Source: CAMYOC01 sp963704875
GTDB taxonomy: Bacteria > Pseudomonadota > Gammaproteobacteria > Steroidobacterales > XN24
Length of the DNA: 64,000 nucleotides
Direction: 5' to 3'
NCBI GenBank assembly: GCA_963704875.1
Contig: CAVPIA010000003.1
Span: 124,001-188,000 of the forward strand
A program made the position numbers and the translations under genes. Positions 54,018 to 62,768 of the stretch are shown piece after piece. Within the stretch, counting starts at the first letter, position 1; each line of letters opens with the position of its first letter. The notes below the pieces were generated by a model. The model saw nothing but the letters and a program-made list of their open reading frames with translations, was not told where the DNA came from and did no database searches.

Positions 54018-57000
54018 CTAGCCCAGCCAGGCCCGCGCGTTGCGCCAGATGCGCATCCACGGCCCGTGCTCGGCCCAGCCCTGTGGATGCCAGGAATGCT
54101 GTACGGTGCGGTAACTGCGCTCCGGATGCGGCATCATGATCGTCACCCTGCCGTCCAAGCTGGTGAGACCAGCGATACCGACGGGAGAACCGTTGGGATT
54201 GGCCGGATAGCGGCTTGCTATCGCGCCGTAGTTGTCGACATAGGCAAGTGCAACCGTGCCCGACTCCTCGCACCGTTGCTGGTGGCGCGGGTCGGAAAAT
54301 TCAGCGCGGCCCTCACCATGCGAAACCACGATTGGCATCACTGAACCCTGCATACCGTCGAGAAACAGCGACGGCGTGGCGGCTACCTGCACCAGCGACA
54401 AACGTGCCTCGAACTGCTCCGAGCGATTGCCGACGAACAGCGGCCAATGTCCGGCTCCCGGTACCAGGTCTTTCAACGCCGCCATCATCTGGCAGCCATT
54501 GCACACACCCAGACTGAAGCTGTCGTTGCGCTCGAACCAGGCCGCAAACTGGTCTCTGGCACGCGGGTTGTACAGGATCGTCTTGGCCCAGCCTTCGCCG
54601 GCACCCAGCACATCACCGTATGAAAAACCGCCGCAGGCCACCAGTCCCTGATAATCCGCCAGTGTTGCGCCGCCGGTGATGATATCGGTCATGTGCACAT
54701 CCACCGGGTCAAAACCCGCGCGATGAAATGCGGCCGCCATCTCGATCTGACTGTTGACGCCCTGCTCTCTTAGCACCGCGACTCGCGGCCGAATGCCGCT
54801 GGCAACATATGGCGCAGCGACGTCTTCATTGATATCGAAGGACGTGTGCACCCGCAGCCCTGGATCGTCCTCGTCCAGCAGCCGGTCATATTCTTCGCGC
54901 GCACACTCCGGATGGTCGCGCAGGCTCTGCATGTGGAAACTCGTCTCGGACCAGGCTCGATGCAGATCCACACGCCGCTCGTCGAACAAGCATTTGCCGT
55001 CATGCTCAATGCGAATGCCCGGCGTCTGTTCGACGCTACCGAGGTCATGGCAGACATCGCCCAGGCCGATTTCGGCCGCCAGCTCCATCGCCTCATCCAT
55101 GTCCTGCGCACGCAGTTGCAGTACCGCGCCCAATTCCTCGTTAAACAAGGCCGCCACGGGATCCTCGCCCAGACTGTCGAGGTTTATCGTCATACCGGCA
55201 CGCCCCGCGAAAGCCATCTCGACAAGGGTCGTCAACAGACCGCCATCCGAACGATCGTGATAGGCCAGGATGAGTCCCTCGCGAGCCAGTGTGCGCACCA
55301 GATCGAACAGGGCGCGCAACAGATTGGGGTCGTCCAGATCCGGTACTTCGCGACCCATCGCGCCATACACCTGGGCCAGTGCCGACCCGCCCATACGGTT
55401 GCGGCCCGCGCCGAGGTCTATCAGCAGCAAGCGGGTGTCGCCAACACCCTTATCATCAGCCCCATGATCAGCCCCATGATCAGCAATACGCAATTGGGGC
55501 GTCAGCGTATTGCGCACATCATCGACTGGCGCAAATGCCGACACGATCAGCGACACCGGTGCGGTGACGCTGCGCGGTCCATCCGCAGACTCCCACGCGG
55601 TGCGCATGGACAGCGAATCCTTGCCCACCGGAATGGCGATGCCGAGCGCCGGACACAATTCCTCGCCGACCGCCCGCACCGTGTCGAACAGAGCGGCGTC
55701 CTCACCAGGCGCACCACAAGCGGCCATCCAGTTGGCGGACAAGCGAATATCGGACAATCTGGGAATCGAAGCGGCGGCGATGTTTGTCACCGCCTCACCG
55801 ATCGCCATGCGGCCGGACGCCGGGCCATTCAGCACCGCCAGCGGCGTGCGCTCGCCCATTGCCATCGCTTCGCCGGTCGTCGCTTCGAACCCGGAGACGG
55901 TCACCGCCACGTCACTGACCGGGACCTGCCAGGGACCCACCATCTGATCGCGGCAACACAAGCCGCCTACCGATCGATCGCCAATCGTCACCAGGAATGT
56001 CTTGTCAGCCACTGCCGGCAAACGCAGGACCCGATAGGTCGCTTCGCGGACGTCGCTTATCTCCGGAAAATCGTCGCCAAGCCGGGATACACGGCTGGCG
56101 TCACGCGTCATTTTCGGGGTCCGGCCGAGCAACACTTCGACCGGCATATTGACCGGCTCATTGCCGAAATGCTGATCATGCACCACAAGCTGACGCTCGC
56201 TCGTGGTCGTGCCTACGACCGCGACCGGGCAGCGCTCGCGCTTGCACAGAGCCAGAAAATCGTCGATGCGATCGTTGCCTATCGCCAGCACATATCGCTC
56301 TTGCGCCTCATTGCACCAGATCGCCATCGGCGACATCCCGGGTTCGTCGTTGGGTATCGCGCGCAGCTCTATACGGCCGCCGAGCTGGCTGTGATCGATT
56401 ACCTCAGGCAGGGCATTGGACAACCCGCCGGCGCCGACATCGTGGATCAGTATGATCGGATTGTCTTCACCCATCGCCCAGCAGGAATCGATGACCTCCT
56501 GAGCGCGCCGTTGCATCTCCGGGTTGCCCCGTTGCACCGATGCAAAATCCAGATCCTCGGCGCTCTGGCCCTGCGCCATGGATGAAGCAGCGCCACCGCC
56601 AAGGCCGATCAACATGGCCGGACCGCCGAGCACCACGAGCCGGGCACCCACCGGCACCTCGCCCTTCTGCACATGCCCGGCCCGAATGTTGCCGAGGCCG
56701 CCGGCGATCATGATCGGCTTATGATATCCGCGCAGCACCCCATCTACTTCCTGCTCGAACGTGCGGAAGTATCCGGCAAGATTAGGGCGGCCAAACTCGT
56801 TATTGAATGATGCGCCGCCGATCGGACCCTCCAGCATGATCTCCAGCGCCGAGACGATGCGCTCGGGGCGGCCGTTGTCGCGCTCCCAGGGCTGTTCGAA
56901 ACCGGGGATACGCAAATTTGAAACAGAAAATCCCGTCAGACCGGCTTTTGGTTTGGCCCCGGTTCCGGTCGCCCCTTCATCACGTATTTCGCCGCCCGAC

Positions 57001-57932
57001 CCGGTCGCCGCACCCGGAAACGGAGAAATCGCGGTGGGATGATTGTGCGTCTCGACCTTCATCAGGATATGCACGTCTTCCTGCTGATAGCCATAACTGC
57101 GGGATTCAGGGTCGGCGAAAAAACGGCCCGCCTTCCAACCCTCCATCGCAGCAGCGTTGTCCTTGTATGCGGACAGCACGCCATGCGGCGAACAGGCATG
57201 CGTGTTGCGGATCATGTCGAACAAGGTCTTGCTCTGCGGCTCTCCATCCACGATCCAGTCAGCGTTGAATATCTTATGTCGGCAATGCTCCGAGTTAGCC
57301 TGCGCGAACATCATCAATTCGGCGTCGCTGGGGTTGCGTCCCTCAGCTTCAAAATGCGCCGCCAGATACTCGATCTCGTTATCTGACAGCGCCAGGCCGA
57401 GCTCGCGATTGGCGGTTTCCAGCGCTACGACCCCGGCACCGCTGACGTCGACGGCCATGACCGGATCCGGCCCGTGGTGGGCGAAAAGGCGCTCAGCGTC
57501 ATCGGCGGCAAACACCACCGACTCGGTCATCCGGTCATGGAGCAGACTCGCCGCGCGTTCCAGATGCTGCCTGAGCTGCGCCTGATCGCCGGCCAGCGTA
57601 TAGCTCAGACCTCGTTCCAGCCGCGTCACTGCTTCAAGCCCGCAATTATGCGCAATATCTGTGGCTTTGCTGGACCAGGGGGAAATCGTGCCGAATCTCG
57701 GCAACACAATAACTTCCAGCCCCTCCTCCGAGGTTTGTCCCCTAACCGACCCGTAATGCAGCAAGCGTTCAAGAATCTGCTGCTCTCCGGGTTCCAGCGG
57801 TCTGGCCAGCTCGGCCAGGTGCAGATAGCGGGCAGAAAGCCCGGTCAATCCGGGGCAGGCCGCGCGCAGCATCTCGAGTCTTTTTGCAAGCCGAAAATTT
57901 GATAGCGCCGGAGCGCCGGGGAGGATCAGCAT
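54018..57932 (-). CDS. purL: Phosphoribosylformylglycinamidine synthase
   Basis: A 1304-residue single-chain PurL of the gammaproteobacterial type. The N-terminal domain leads to two AIRS-like ATP-binding halves (VETHNHPTAISPFPGAATGSGGEIRDE in the first), and the C-terminal glutamine amidotransferase holds GVCNGCQMMA with the catalytic Cys and a HGEGRAEF His. It makes FGAM in purine synthesis. A 12-bp tandem repeat at 55455-55484 inserts Ala-Asp-His-Gly copies in an internal loop. The ribosome-binding site is weak. Confidence 0.97.
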   Translation of the reverse strand: MLILPGAPALSNFRLAKRLEMLRAACPGLTGLSARYLHLAELARPLEPGEQQILERLLHYGSVRGQTSEEGLEVIVLPRFGTISPWSSKATDIAHNCGLEAVTRLERGLSYTLAGDQAQLRQHLERAASLLHDRMTESVVFAADDAERLFAHHGPDPVMAVDVSGAGVVALETANRELGLALSDNEIEYLAAHFEAEGRNPSDAELMMFAQANSEHCRHKIFNADWIVDGEPQSKTLFDMIRNTHACSPHGVLSAYKDNAAAMEGWKAGRFFADPESRSYGYQQEDVHILMKVETHNHPTAISPFPGAATGSGGEIRDEGATGTGAKPKAGLTGFSVSNLRIPGFEQPWERDNGRPERIVSALEIMLEGPIGGASFNNEFGRPNLAGYFRTFEQEVDGVLRGYHKPIMIAGGLGNIRAGHVQKGEVPVGARLVVLGGPAMLIGLGGGAASSMAQGQSAEDLDFASVQRGNPEMQRRAQEVIDSCWAMGEDNPIILIHDVGAGGLSNALPEVIDHSQLGGRIELRAIPNDEPGMSPMAIWCNEAQERYVLAIGNDRIDDFLALCKRERCPVAVVGTTTSERQLVVHDQHFGNEPVNMPVEVLLGRTPKMTRDASRVSRLGDDFPEISDVREATYRVLRLPAVADKTFLVTIGDRSVGGLCCRDQMVGPWQVPVSDVAVTVSGFEATTGEAMAMGERTPLAVLNGPASGRMAIGEAVTNIAAASIPRLSDIRLSANWMAACGAPGEDAALFDTVRAVGEELCPALGIAIPVGKDSLSMRTAWESADGPRSVTAPVSLIVSAFAPVDDVRNTLTPQLRIADHGADHGADDKGVGDTRLLLIDLGAGRNRMGGSALAQVYGAMGREVPDLDDPNLLRALFDLVRTLAREGLILAYHDRSDGGLLTTLVEMAFAGRAGMTINLDSLGEDPVAALFNEELGAVLQLRAQDMDEAMELAAEIGLGDVCHDLGSVEQTPGIRIEHDGKCLFDERRVDLHRAWSETSFHMQSLRDHPECAREEYDRLLDEDDPGLRVHTSFDINEDVAAPYVASGIRPRVAVLREQGVNSQIEMAAAFHRAGFDPVDVHMTDIITGGATLADYQGLVACGGFSYGDVLGAGEGWAKTILYNPRARDQFAAWFERNDSFSLGVCNGCQMMAALKDLVPGAGHWPLFVGNRSEQFEARLSLVQVAATPSLFLDGMQGSVMPIVVSHGEGRAEFSDPRHQQRCEESGTVALAYVDNYGAIASRYPANPNGSPVGIAGLTSLDGRVTIMMPHPERSYRTVQHSWHPQGWAEHGPWMRIWRNARAWLG

Positions 57933-57950
57933 GATCGCGGGGTCCCGAAG

Positions 57951-57972
57951 GGTGTCTGGCGGGTGTCTGGCG
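57951..57972. repeat. 11-bp perfect tandem duplication upstream of purL
   Basis: GGTGTCTGGCG occurs twice in a row, about 20 bases upstream of the purL start (minus strand), in the short spacer after the metallo-hydrolase gene. It could alter purL leader spacing. Confidence 0.8.
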
Positions 57973-58031
57973 AGGCGAATGATACCGGAGCGCCATGGCG
58001 CGCTCCACCAGTCTCATCAATGCACGCTGAA

Positions 58032-58805
58032 TCAGCTCAGCTGGCGCCAGCCCAGACCCTGCTGCTGGCACACGGTTTCAATCTCTTTACCGCTGATCCC
58101 GGCCGCTGCGGCCAGTGTGTCGCGTGCCAGTTCGGGCGTGTTATTGACCTCGCTGATATGCACAGCGACCAGATATTGCATCTTGCTGGCAGTCAGATTC
58201 GCCACCAGTTCCGCCGATTGATTGTTATTGAGATGACCCAGATCGCCGCGCACGCGCTGTTTCAGCGCGGCCGGATAGGGGCCGCGCATCAACATATCCA
58301 AATCGTGGTTGCATTCGATTACCAGCGCATCGACCTCGCCCAGGTGCTGGACGATATGCGCAGTGATGTGACCGGTGTCGGTCAGGATGCCAAGGCTGCG
58401 GCTGCCATCGCTAAAGCAAAACTGGCAGGGTTCCCTTGCATCATGAGGTACCGGCATGGGTCTCACCTCGATGCCATTGATGGCGAAGTGCTGGTGGCAA
58501 TTGATCAGATTCAGATCAGGAAAGTCGCGATCCCGGGCCGCGGCCAGGGTCCCCGGGGTCATCCAGACCGGGATCCGGTGCCGTCGGGCGAAACGCGCGA
58601 CACCGCCGATGTGATCACCATGCTCGTGCGTGACCAGAATCGCATCGATATCGGCGGGACCGCGCTCAAGCCTGCCCAGGCGTGCTTCGGTCTCGTTGGC
58701 CGAGAATCCGCAATCGACCATCAGACAGGTGCCGTCTGCCTCGACCAGCGCGGAATTTCCCTTGCTGCCACTGCCGAGGTAAGAGAACCGCAAGGCCTTG
58801 CTCAT
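58032..58805 (-). CDS. MBL-fold metallohydrolase (YycJ/WalJ-like)
   Basis: A 257-residue metallo-beta-lactamase-fold protein. The metal motif is VTHEHGDHIGG and further ligands lie in the LTDTGHIT and ECNHDLDML regions, with a late VAVHIS. FSYLGSGSKGNSALV at the N-terminus is typical of the YycJ/VicX branch, proposed as nucleases or phosphodiesterases linked to cell-wall or DNA-repair control. It starts 27 bases after DUF1820 on the same strand, upstream of purL. Confidence 0.9.
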   Translation of the reverse strand: MSKALRFSYLGSGSKGNSALVEADGTCLMVDCGFSANETEARLGRLERGPADIDAILVTHEHGDHIGGVARFARRHRIPVWMTPGTLAAARDRDFPDLNLINCHQHFAINGIEVRPMPVPHDAREPCQFCFSDGSRSLGILTDTGHITAHIVQHLGEVDALVIECNHDLDMLMRGPYPAALKQRVRGDLGHLNNNQSAELVANLTASKMQYLVAVHISEVNNTPELARDTLAAAAGISGKEIETVCQQQGLGWRQLS

Positions 58806-58832
58806 TAGACGCGGAAGCTATGCCTGGCCGGC

Positions 58833-59177
58833 TCAGGGCTTGCTTTTGTCGGGGCCACCCGGCGCGTACATCGGCATCGGGAATTGCGTCACGTTGCCGC
58901 CTTCCGCCGACGATATCTTGCTCACGCCCTGCTTCTCCACTTCATCAATGCGCAGCACCGAATGCATCGGGATATAGGTCCTCTGCACGCCGGCGAACTC
59001 GGTCTTGATCCGCTCTTCCGACGGGTCCACCACGACTGAGCTGCGTTCGCCGAAGATCAGCTCTTCGATCTCTACGAAGCCAAACAGCTCGCCGTGACCG
59101 ACCCGGCGCGCGTAAATCTCGTAAATCTTGCCCTGATTGGCAAAAACGACTTTATAGATGTGCCTGCTTGCGTTCAT
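58833..59177 (-). CDS. DUF1820 family protein
   Basis: A 114-residue protein of the DUF1820 family (HIYKVVFANQGKIYEIYARRV, GFVEIEELIFGERSSVVVDPSEERIKTEFAGV, RTYIPMHSVLRIDEVEKQG), found mainly in gammaproteobacteria. Function unknown. ATG at 59177 is used because the longer in-frame extension (to 59483) overlaps the divergent gene and does not look coded. It is upstream of the metallo-hydrolase gene on the same strand. Confidence 0.88.
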   Translation of the reverse strand: MNASRHIYKVVFANQGKIYEIYARRVGHGELFGFVEIEELIFGERSSVVVDPSEERIKTEFAGVQRTYIPMHSVLRIDEVEKQGVSKISSAEGGNVTQFPMPMYAPGGPDKSKP

Positions 59178-59376
59178 GGGTTCCGTAAGTGGATCGGGCA
59201 TGCGCCCGGGATTGGCAACAAGGATACCATCAAGTCCGAGGACCCGTGAGTTGGTAGAGCGCACTCTGGCGCGCCGGGAGATTCCCCGGTGTCGGCTATT
59301 GTGGCGGCCTCTTTTATCAATTATTTTGAACCTCCCCTGCGGGCCAATACCCGGGTTTCCCCCAACCGGATTCGAT

Positions 59377-60567
59377 ATGCCTTTGACATTGAAAATCACT
59401 TCGGCGCAGAAAGACGTGCTCGGTCCGGACGGGATCAAGGTATTCAGCGTGCATGGCGGTTCGATTGGCCGGGCTGGCGACAATGACTGGGTGCTACCCG
59501 ACCCGGATGTGTTTGTCTCCAGCCATCATGCGTTGATCGATTACCGGGAGGGCGCGTACTACCTGACCGACACGAGCACCAACGGGGTATTCGTCAATGA
59601 CTCAGACCAGGCGGTCGGCAAAGGCACGCCGATCCGGCTGTATGACGGAGACCGTTTGCGCCTGGGCAACTATGAACTCGCGGTCAGTATCGTCAATGTG
59701 AGTCGCGACGGAACCAATGACACCGGCGTATTTATCGCCGATGACGAACAAACGCTCGCCCAGGAAGAGCGCGAACCTGCGCCGGATCCGGGCACGCGGA
59801 AGTTGCTGGATGATCCGATCGATATCCGCGCAAGCACCGACAGCAACCCGGGTTTCGAGATGGTCGATGCCAGTGGCGATGATGTGCCGACCAAAGGGGA
59901 GAAGCCGACTGATTCTTCAATCCATCCGGCGCTGCATTCAGCCATTGGCGCAGAGGATGCGCTGGAAGTCCTGTGCCGGGCAATCGGTGTCGAGAGGGAA
60001 CGCATAGAGCCGGGCCAGGAGCAGCAGTTCGTATCTACAGTCGGTCACCTGGTGCGGACTGCGACTCGCGGCATGCTGCAGGTTCTGAAGACCCGCACCA
60101 CGATAAAGGCCGACCTGCGTTTGTCCCAGACCAGCGAACAACCGCGCGAGAACAATCCGCTCAAGTTTTCGGCCGGGGTGGACGAGGCGCTGGACAAGAT
60201 GCTGTTTTATTCGGGCATCCATCATCTGCCGGCTCTGGATGCGTATGAAGGTGCCTTTCTCGACATCCGCGCTCATCAGCACGCGTTGGTGGCGGCGATG
60301 CGGGCGGCATTCGACGATCTGCTGCGGCGTTTCGACCCGGAGGCCCTGCGCGAAAAATTCGACCGCGGCTTGCGCCCTGGCGCATTGCTTGGAATGAGTA
60401 ACGAGGCCAAGTACTGGGACCTGTTTTGCGAGTTCTATGCATCAGCGCAAAAGGACTCAGACCGCAATTTCGATGAAATCGTAGGGCAGATTTTTGCCCA
60501 GGCTTATGAGGCCGAAATACAGCGCCTCTCGGGCGATCCGGCCACGAAGGACAAGCCGGAGGCCTGA
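59377..60567 (+). CDS. Type VI secretion-associated FHA domain protein (TagH-like)
   Basis: A 396-residue protein. Residues ~20-110 are a forkhead-associated phosphothreonine-binding domain (GSIGRAGDNDW, SSHHALI, STNGVFVN). Residues ~200-390 match the TagH C-terminal domain: GMLQVLKTRTTIKADLR, NNPLKFSAGVDEALDKML, AFLDIRAHQHALVAAMRAAF, and FAQAYEAEIQRLSG. In T6SS loci TagH works with the kinase PpkA. No other T6SS gene is in the window, so it is an orphan or far from its cluster. Start at 59377 follows a 199-base divergent spacer. It converges with the next gene, 9 bases apart. Confidence 0.85.
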   Translation: MPLTLKITSAQKDVLGPDGIKVFSVHGGSIGRAGDNDWVLPDPDVFVSSHHALIDYREGAYYLTDTSTNGVFVNDSDQAVGKGTPIRLYDGDRLRLGNYELAVSIVNVSRDGTNDTGVFIADDEQTLAQEEREPAPDPGTRKLLDDPIDIRASTDSNPGFEMVDASGDDVPTKGEKPTDSSIHPALHSAIGAEDALEVLCRAIGVERERIEPGQEQQFVSTVGHLVRTATRGMLQVLKTRTTIKADLRLSQTSEQPRENNPLKFSAGVDEALDKMLFYSGIHHLPALDAYEGAFLDIRAHQHALVAAMRAAFDDLLRRFDPEALREKFDRGLRPGALLGMSNEAKYWDLFCEFYASAQKDSDRNFDEIVGQIFAQAYEAEIQRLSGDPATKDKPEA

Positions 60568-60576
60568 TCGCCCGGT

Positions 60577-61500
60577 TTAGCTCTCAGACAGGTAATTCAG
60601 CGCCGCTGCATCGAACTGCCGGCCGGTGATGCCCAGCAGTTCAAATATGCTTCCGGAATCACCGGTATTGCCTTCGACCAGCATGGTCAGCTGATCGCGG
60701 GTCACAGGAAACCAGGCAAACCGGTCCAGCAGCGTTGCAATCATCCTTATCGGCCCTACCGGCGCAGGCAGAATCAGCTTCCGTCGCCCGCAAGCGGCGG
60801 CGATGCGACGGATAATCTCCGGCCAGCGCAGAATCTCGGGTCCACACAATGGATAGCATCCACCCACCGTCTGTGGTTTTTCCAGGGCGCGCACGAACGC
60901 CTCAGCCACATCGCCCACGAACACCGGGGACATGGAGAATCCGCCCCTGGCGGGTGACCAGCCGGTAAAGAAATTCGGCGCCGGAATCGGCGGCCGGATC
61001 ATCTGGTCTCTTAGCTGGGTGCAGAACTCGATTCGACCTCGCGGATTGCCGAACACCACGGATGGTCTGAACACGGTGCCGTCCAGACCACTTTCGGCCA
61101 GATACTGCTCGGCCAGGAACTTGGTCTCCTGATACGCTGTGCGGCGGGCATCGACGCCGTTGGCGCTCATCAACACAAAACGTTTGACACCTGCTCGCTG
61201 CGCAGCATCGATCGCAATCCGCGCGCCTTCATATTGCAACGCGCGGAACGTGACCCCCTGCCGCGGATGCTCGCGCAAAATCCCGATGTTGTAGATGACC
61301 GCGTCGCAGCCCTCTACGACTGCCCGTACTGCGTCCATCTGTGCGATGTCACCCGTCACCAGCTGACACTTTTGCGGGCTGGAGACCTTGCCGGTGCTGC
61401 CGCCCCGGACCAGCAGGCGTGGCTGATGACCGGCAGCCACCATGGCATCGATCAGATAGCTGCCGACAAAGCCGGTACCGCCAAACAGGGCAACCCGCAT
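60577..61500 (-). CDS. NDUFA9-like NAD(P)-binding protein
   Basis: A 307-residue atypical short-chain dehydrogenase. FGGTGFVGSYLIDAMVAAGH is the nucleotide-binding loop; VKRFVLMSANGVDARRTAYQETKFLAEQYL supplies the Tyr/Lys-like region. Similarity is to the complex I NDUFA9/nucleoside-diphosphate-sugar epimerase family. In mitochondria NDUFA9 binds NADPH and ubiquinone; a role with bacterial NADH dehydrogenase is uncertain. It overlaps the DCC-family gene by 49 bases. Confidence 0.88.
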   Translation of the reverse strand: MRVALFGGTGFVGSYLIDAMVAAGHQPRLLVRGGSTGKVSSPQKCQLVTGDIAQMDAVRAVVEGCDAVIYNIGILREHPRQGVTFRALQYEGARIAIDAAQRAGVKRFVLMSANGVDARRTAYQETKFLAEQYLAESGLDGTVFRPSVVFGNPRGRIEFCTQLRDQMIRPPIPAPNFFTGWSPARGGFSMSPVFVGDVAEAFVRALEKPQTVGGCYPLCGPEILRWPEIIRRIAAACGRRKLILPAPVGPIRMIATLLDRFAWFPVTRDQLTMLVEGNTGDSGSIFELLGITGRQFDAAALNYLSES

Positions 61501-61976
61501 CTCAGGTCCTCCTGACCTACAGGCCCGCGCTCAGACAAAGCACATGCACCGTCACGGCAACGCCGGGCGAATCGGTCGCGGTGAGTGACGCGATAGATCC
61601 GATCGGCGAACGCCATCATCCACCGCGGGGACAACAACATCGAGAGCCAGCGATACCCCGGCAATTCGGACCACAACGCAGCGAAGGCCGGCATTCCGCA
61701 TACCAGGCTGCCGTCGCGTCGGCGGACATGGAGCACATCCATCGCCTCAGCGAAGCTGACGCCTTCAGACTCCAGCGAGCCCGGCTCCTCCATCAGATCG
61801 ATCCAGGCGATCCTGCCGGCCCAATCGAGCTTCCGCCAGTGGCGGACACCACGCATGCATACCGGGCAGCCACCGTCGTAGTACATCGTGGTTTTCTGTG
61901 TTGCCGAATTCACGAGAAGTGGTTCTCCTGCAAGAGTCGAGACTGGCGCCGGCTTGCCGCCGGCATCATTGCTCAT
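61452..61976 (-). CDS. DCC-family thiol-disulfide oxidoreductase-like protein (DUF393)
   Basis: A 174-residue protein with the DCC motif YYDGGCPVCMRGVRHW and WIDLMEEPGS, and a C-terminal CRDGACALS. The CxxC could act in thiol exchange. The start may be at the ATG at 61976 or a later codon near VNSATQKTTMYYDGG because the first ~25 residues are variable. Its last 49 bases overlap the start of the NDUFA9-like gene. Confidence 0.8.
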   Translation of the reverse strand: MSNDAGGKPAPVSTLAGEPLLVNSATQKTTMYYDGGCPVCMRGVRHWRKLDWAGRIAWIDLMEEPGSLESEGVSFAEAMDVLHVRRRDGSLVCGMPAFAALWSELPGYRWLSMLLSPRWMMAFADRIYRVTHRDRFARRCRDGACALSERGPVGQEDLRCGLPCLAVPALSAAI

Positions 61977-62039
61977 CTATGTTAGCCGTCCTGGCGGATT
62001 CTCGCAGAACCCGCCATCCACAGCACAGAAGCGAGCAGC

Positions 62040-62768
62040 ATGAACGATCTGTCCAGCACTTTCGGCAGCAAGCAAGTCAGCTCGGACGATCGCGAGCGAC
62101 TGATCCGCAGCGTCTTCCGGCGTGTGGCGCCGCGCTATGACCTGATGAATGACCTGATGAGCTTCGGTATCCACCGCTGGTGGAAGCGCAAACTCGCCTG
62201 GGCCGTGGACCCCCGGCCGGGCCAGGTTATCGTCGATCTGGCCGGCGGCACCGGCGATGTCGCCGATCGGGTGGCTGGCGATGGTCACCAGGTAATCGTC
62301 TGCGATCCAAGCCTGGAAATGATGCAGGCAGGCCGTGACCATGTCGCGCCACGGATTCGCTGGCTGGCCGGCGTCGGCGAATCGATCCCGTTGCGCAGCG
62401 ACAGCGTGGATAGTCTCACCATCGCCTTCGGTATCCGCAATGTCACGCATATCGATCATGCGCTGGTGGAGATACGTCGGGTGCTGCGCCCCGGGGGCCG
62501 GTTCCTGTGCCTGGAGTTTTCCAAGCCCTGGGCCGCGATCAGACCGTTCTACAACTTCTTTTCGCGTACCGTGATTCCACGGCTCGGGGCATGGGTGTCC
62601 GGCAATACTGATGCCTATGAATATCTGATCGACTCGATTCGGCGTTTTCCTGACCAGGAAGAGATGAAGGCGATCATCGAGACGGCCGGATTTGCCGACG
62701 TCACCTACAAGAATTTCAGCTTTGGCATCGCATGTTTGCACATGGGCTCCAAGCCGGCGGATGGCTGA
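62040..62768 (+). CDS. ubiE: Ubiquinone/menaquinone C-methyltransferase UbiE
   Basis: A 242-residue SAM methyltransferase. DRERLIRSVFRRVAPRYDLMNDLMSFGIHRWWK, VDLAGGTGDVADRV (SAM loop), SLTIAFGIRNVTHIDHAL and PRLGAWVSGNTDAYEYLIDSI are diagnostic. It methylates the quinone ring in ubiquinone or menaquinone synthesis. Usual neighbours ubiJ and ubiB are absent; instead its stop overlaps an acyl-ligase gene by eight bases. Confidence 0.97.
   Translation: MNDLSSTFGSKQVSSDDRERLIRSVFRRVAPRYDLMNDLMSFGIHRWWKRKLAWAVDPRPGQVIVDLAGGTGDVADRVAGDGHQVIVCDPSLEMMQAGRDHVAPRIRWLAGVGESIPLRSDSVDSLTIAFGIRNVTHIDHALVEIRRVLRPGGRFLCLEFSKPWAAIRPFYNFFSRTVIPRLGAWVSGNTDAYEYLIDSIRRFPDQEEMKAIIETAGFADVTYKNFSFGIACLHMGSKPADG

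Noticed and set aside
54846..56585. 579-codon plus-strand open frame opposite purL
   Set aside because: purL is certain by its motifs; the plus frame shows low-quality His/Arg-rich translation typical of antisense to GC-rich genes.
59249..59262. AGTTGGTAGAGCGC, identical to a typical tRNA D-loop segment
   Set aside because: No matching acceptor stem, anticodon arm or TTCGA T-loop follows at the proper distance; treated as chance or at most an unrecognisable remnant.
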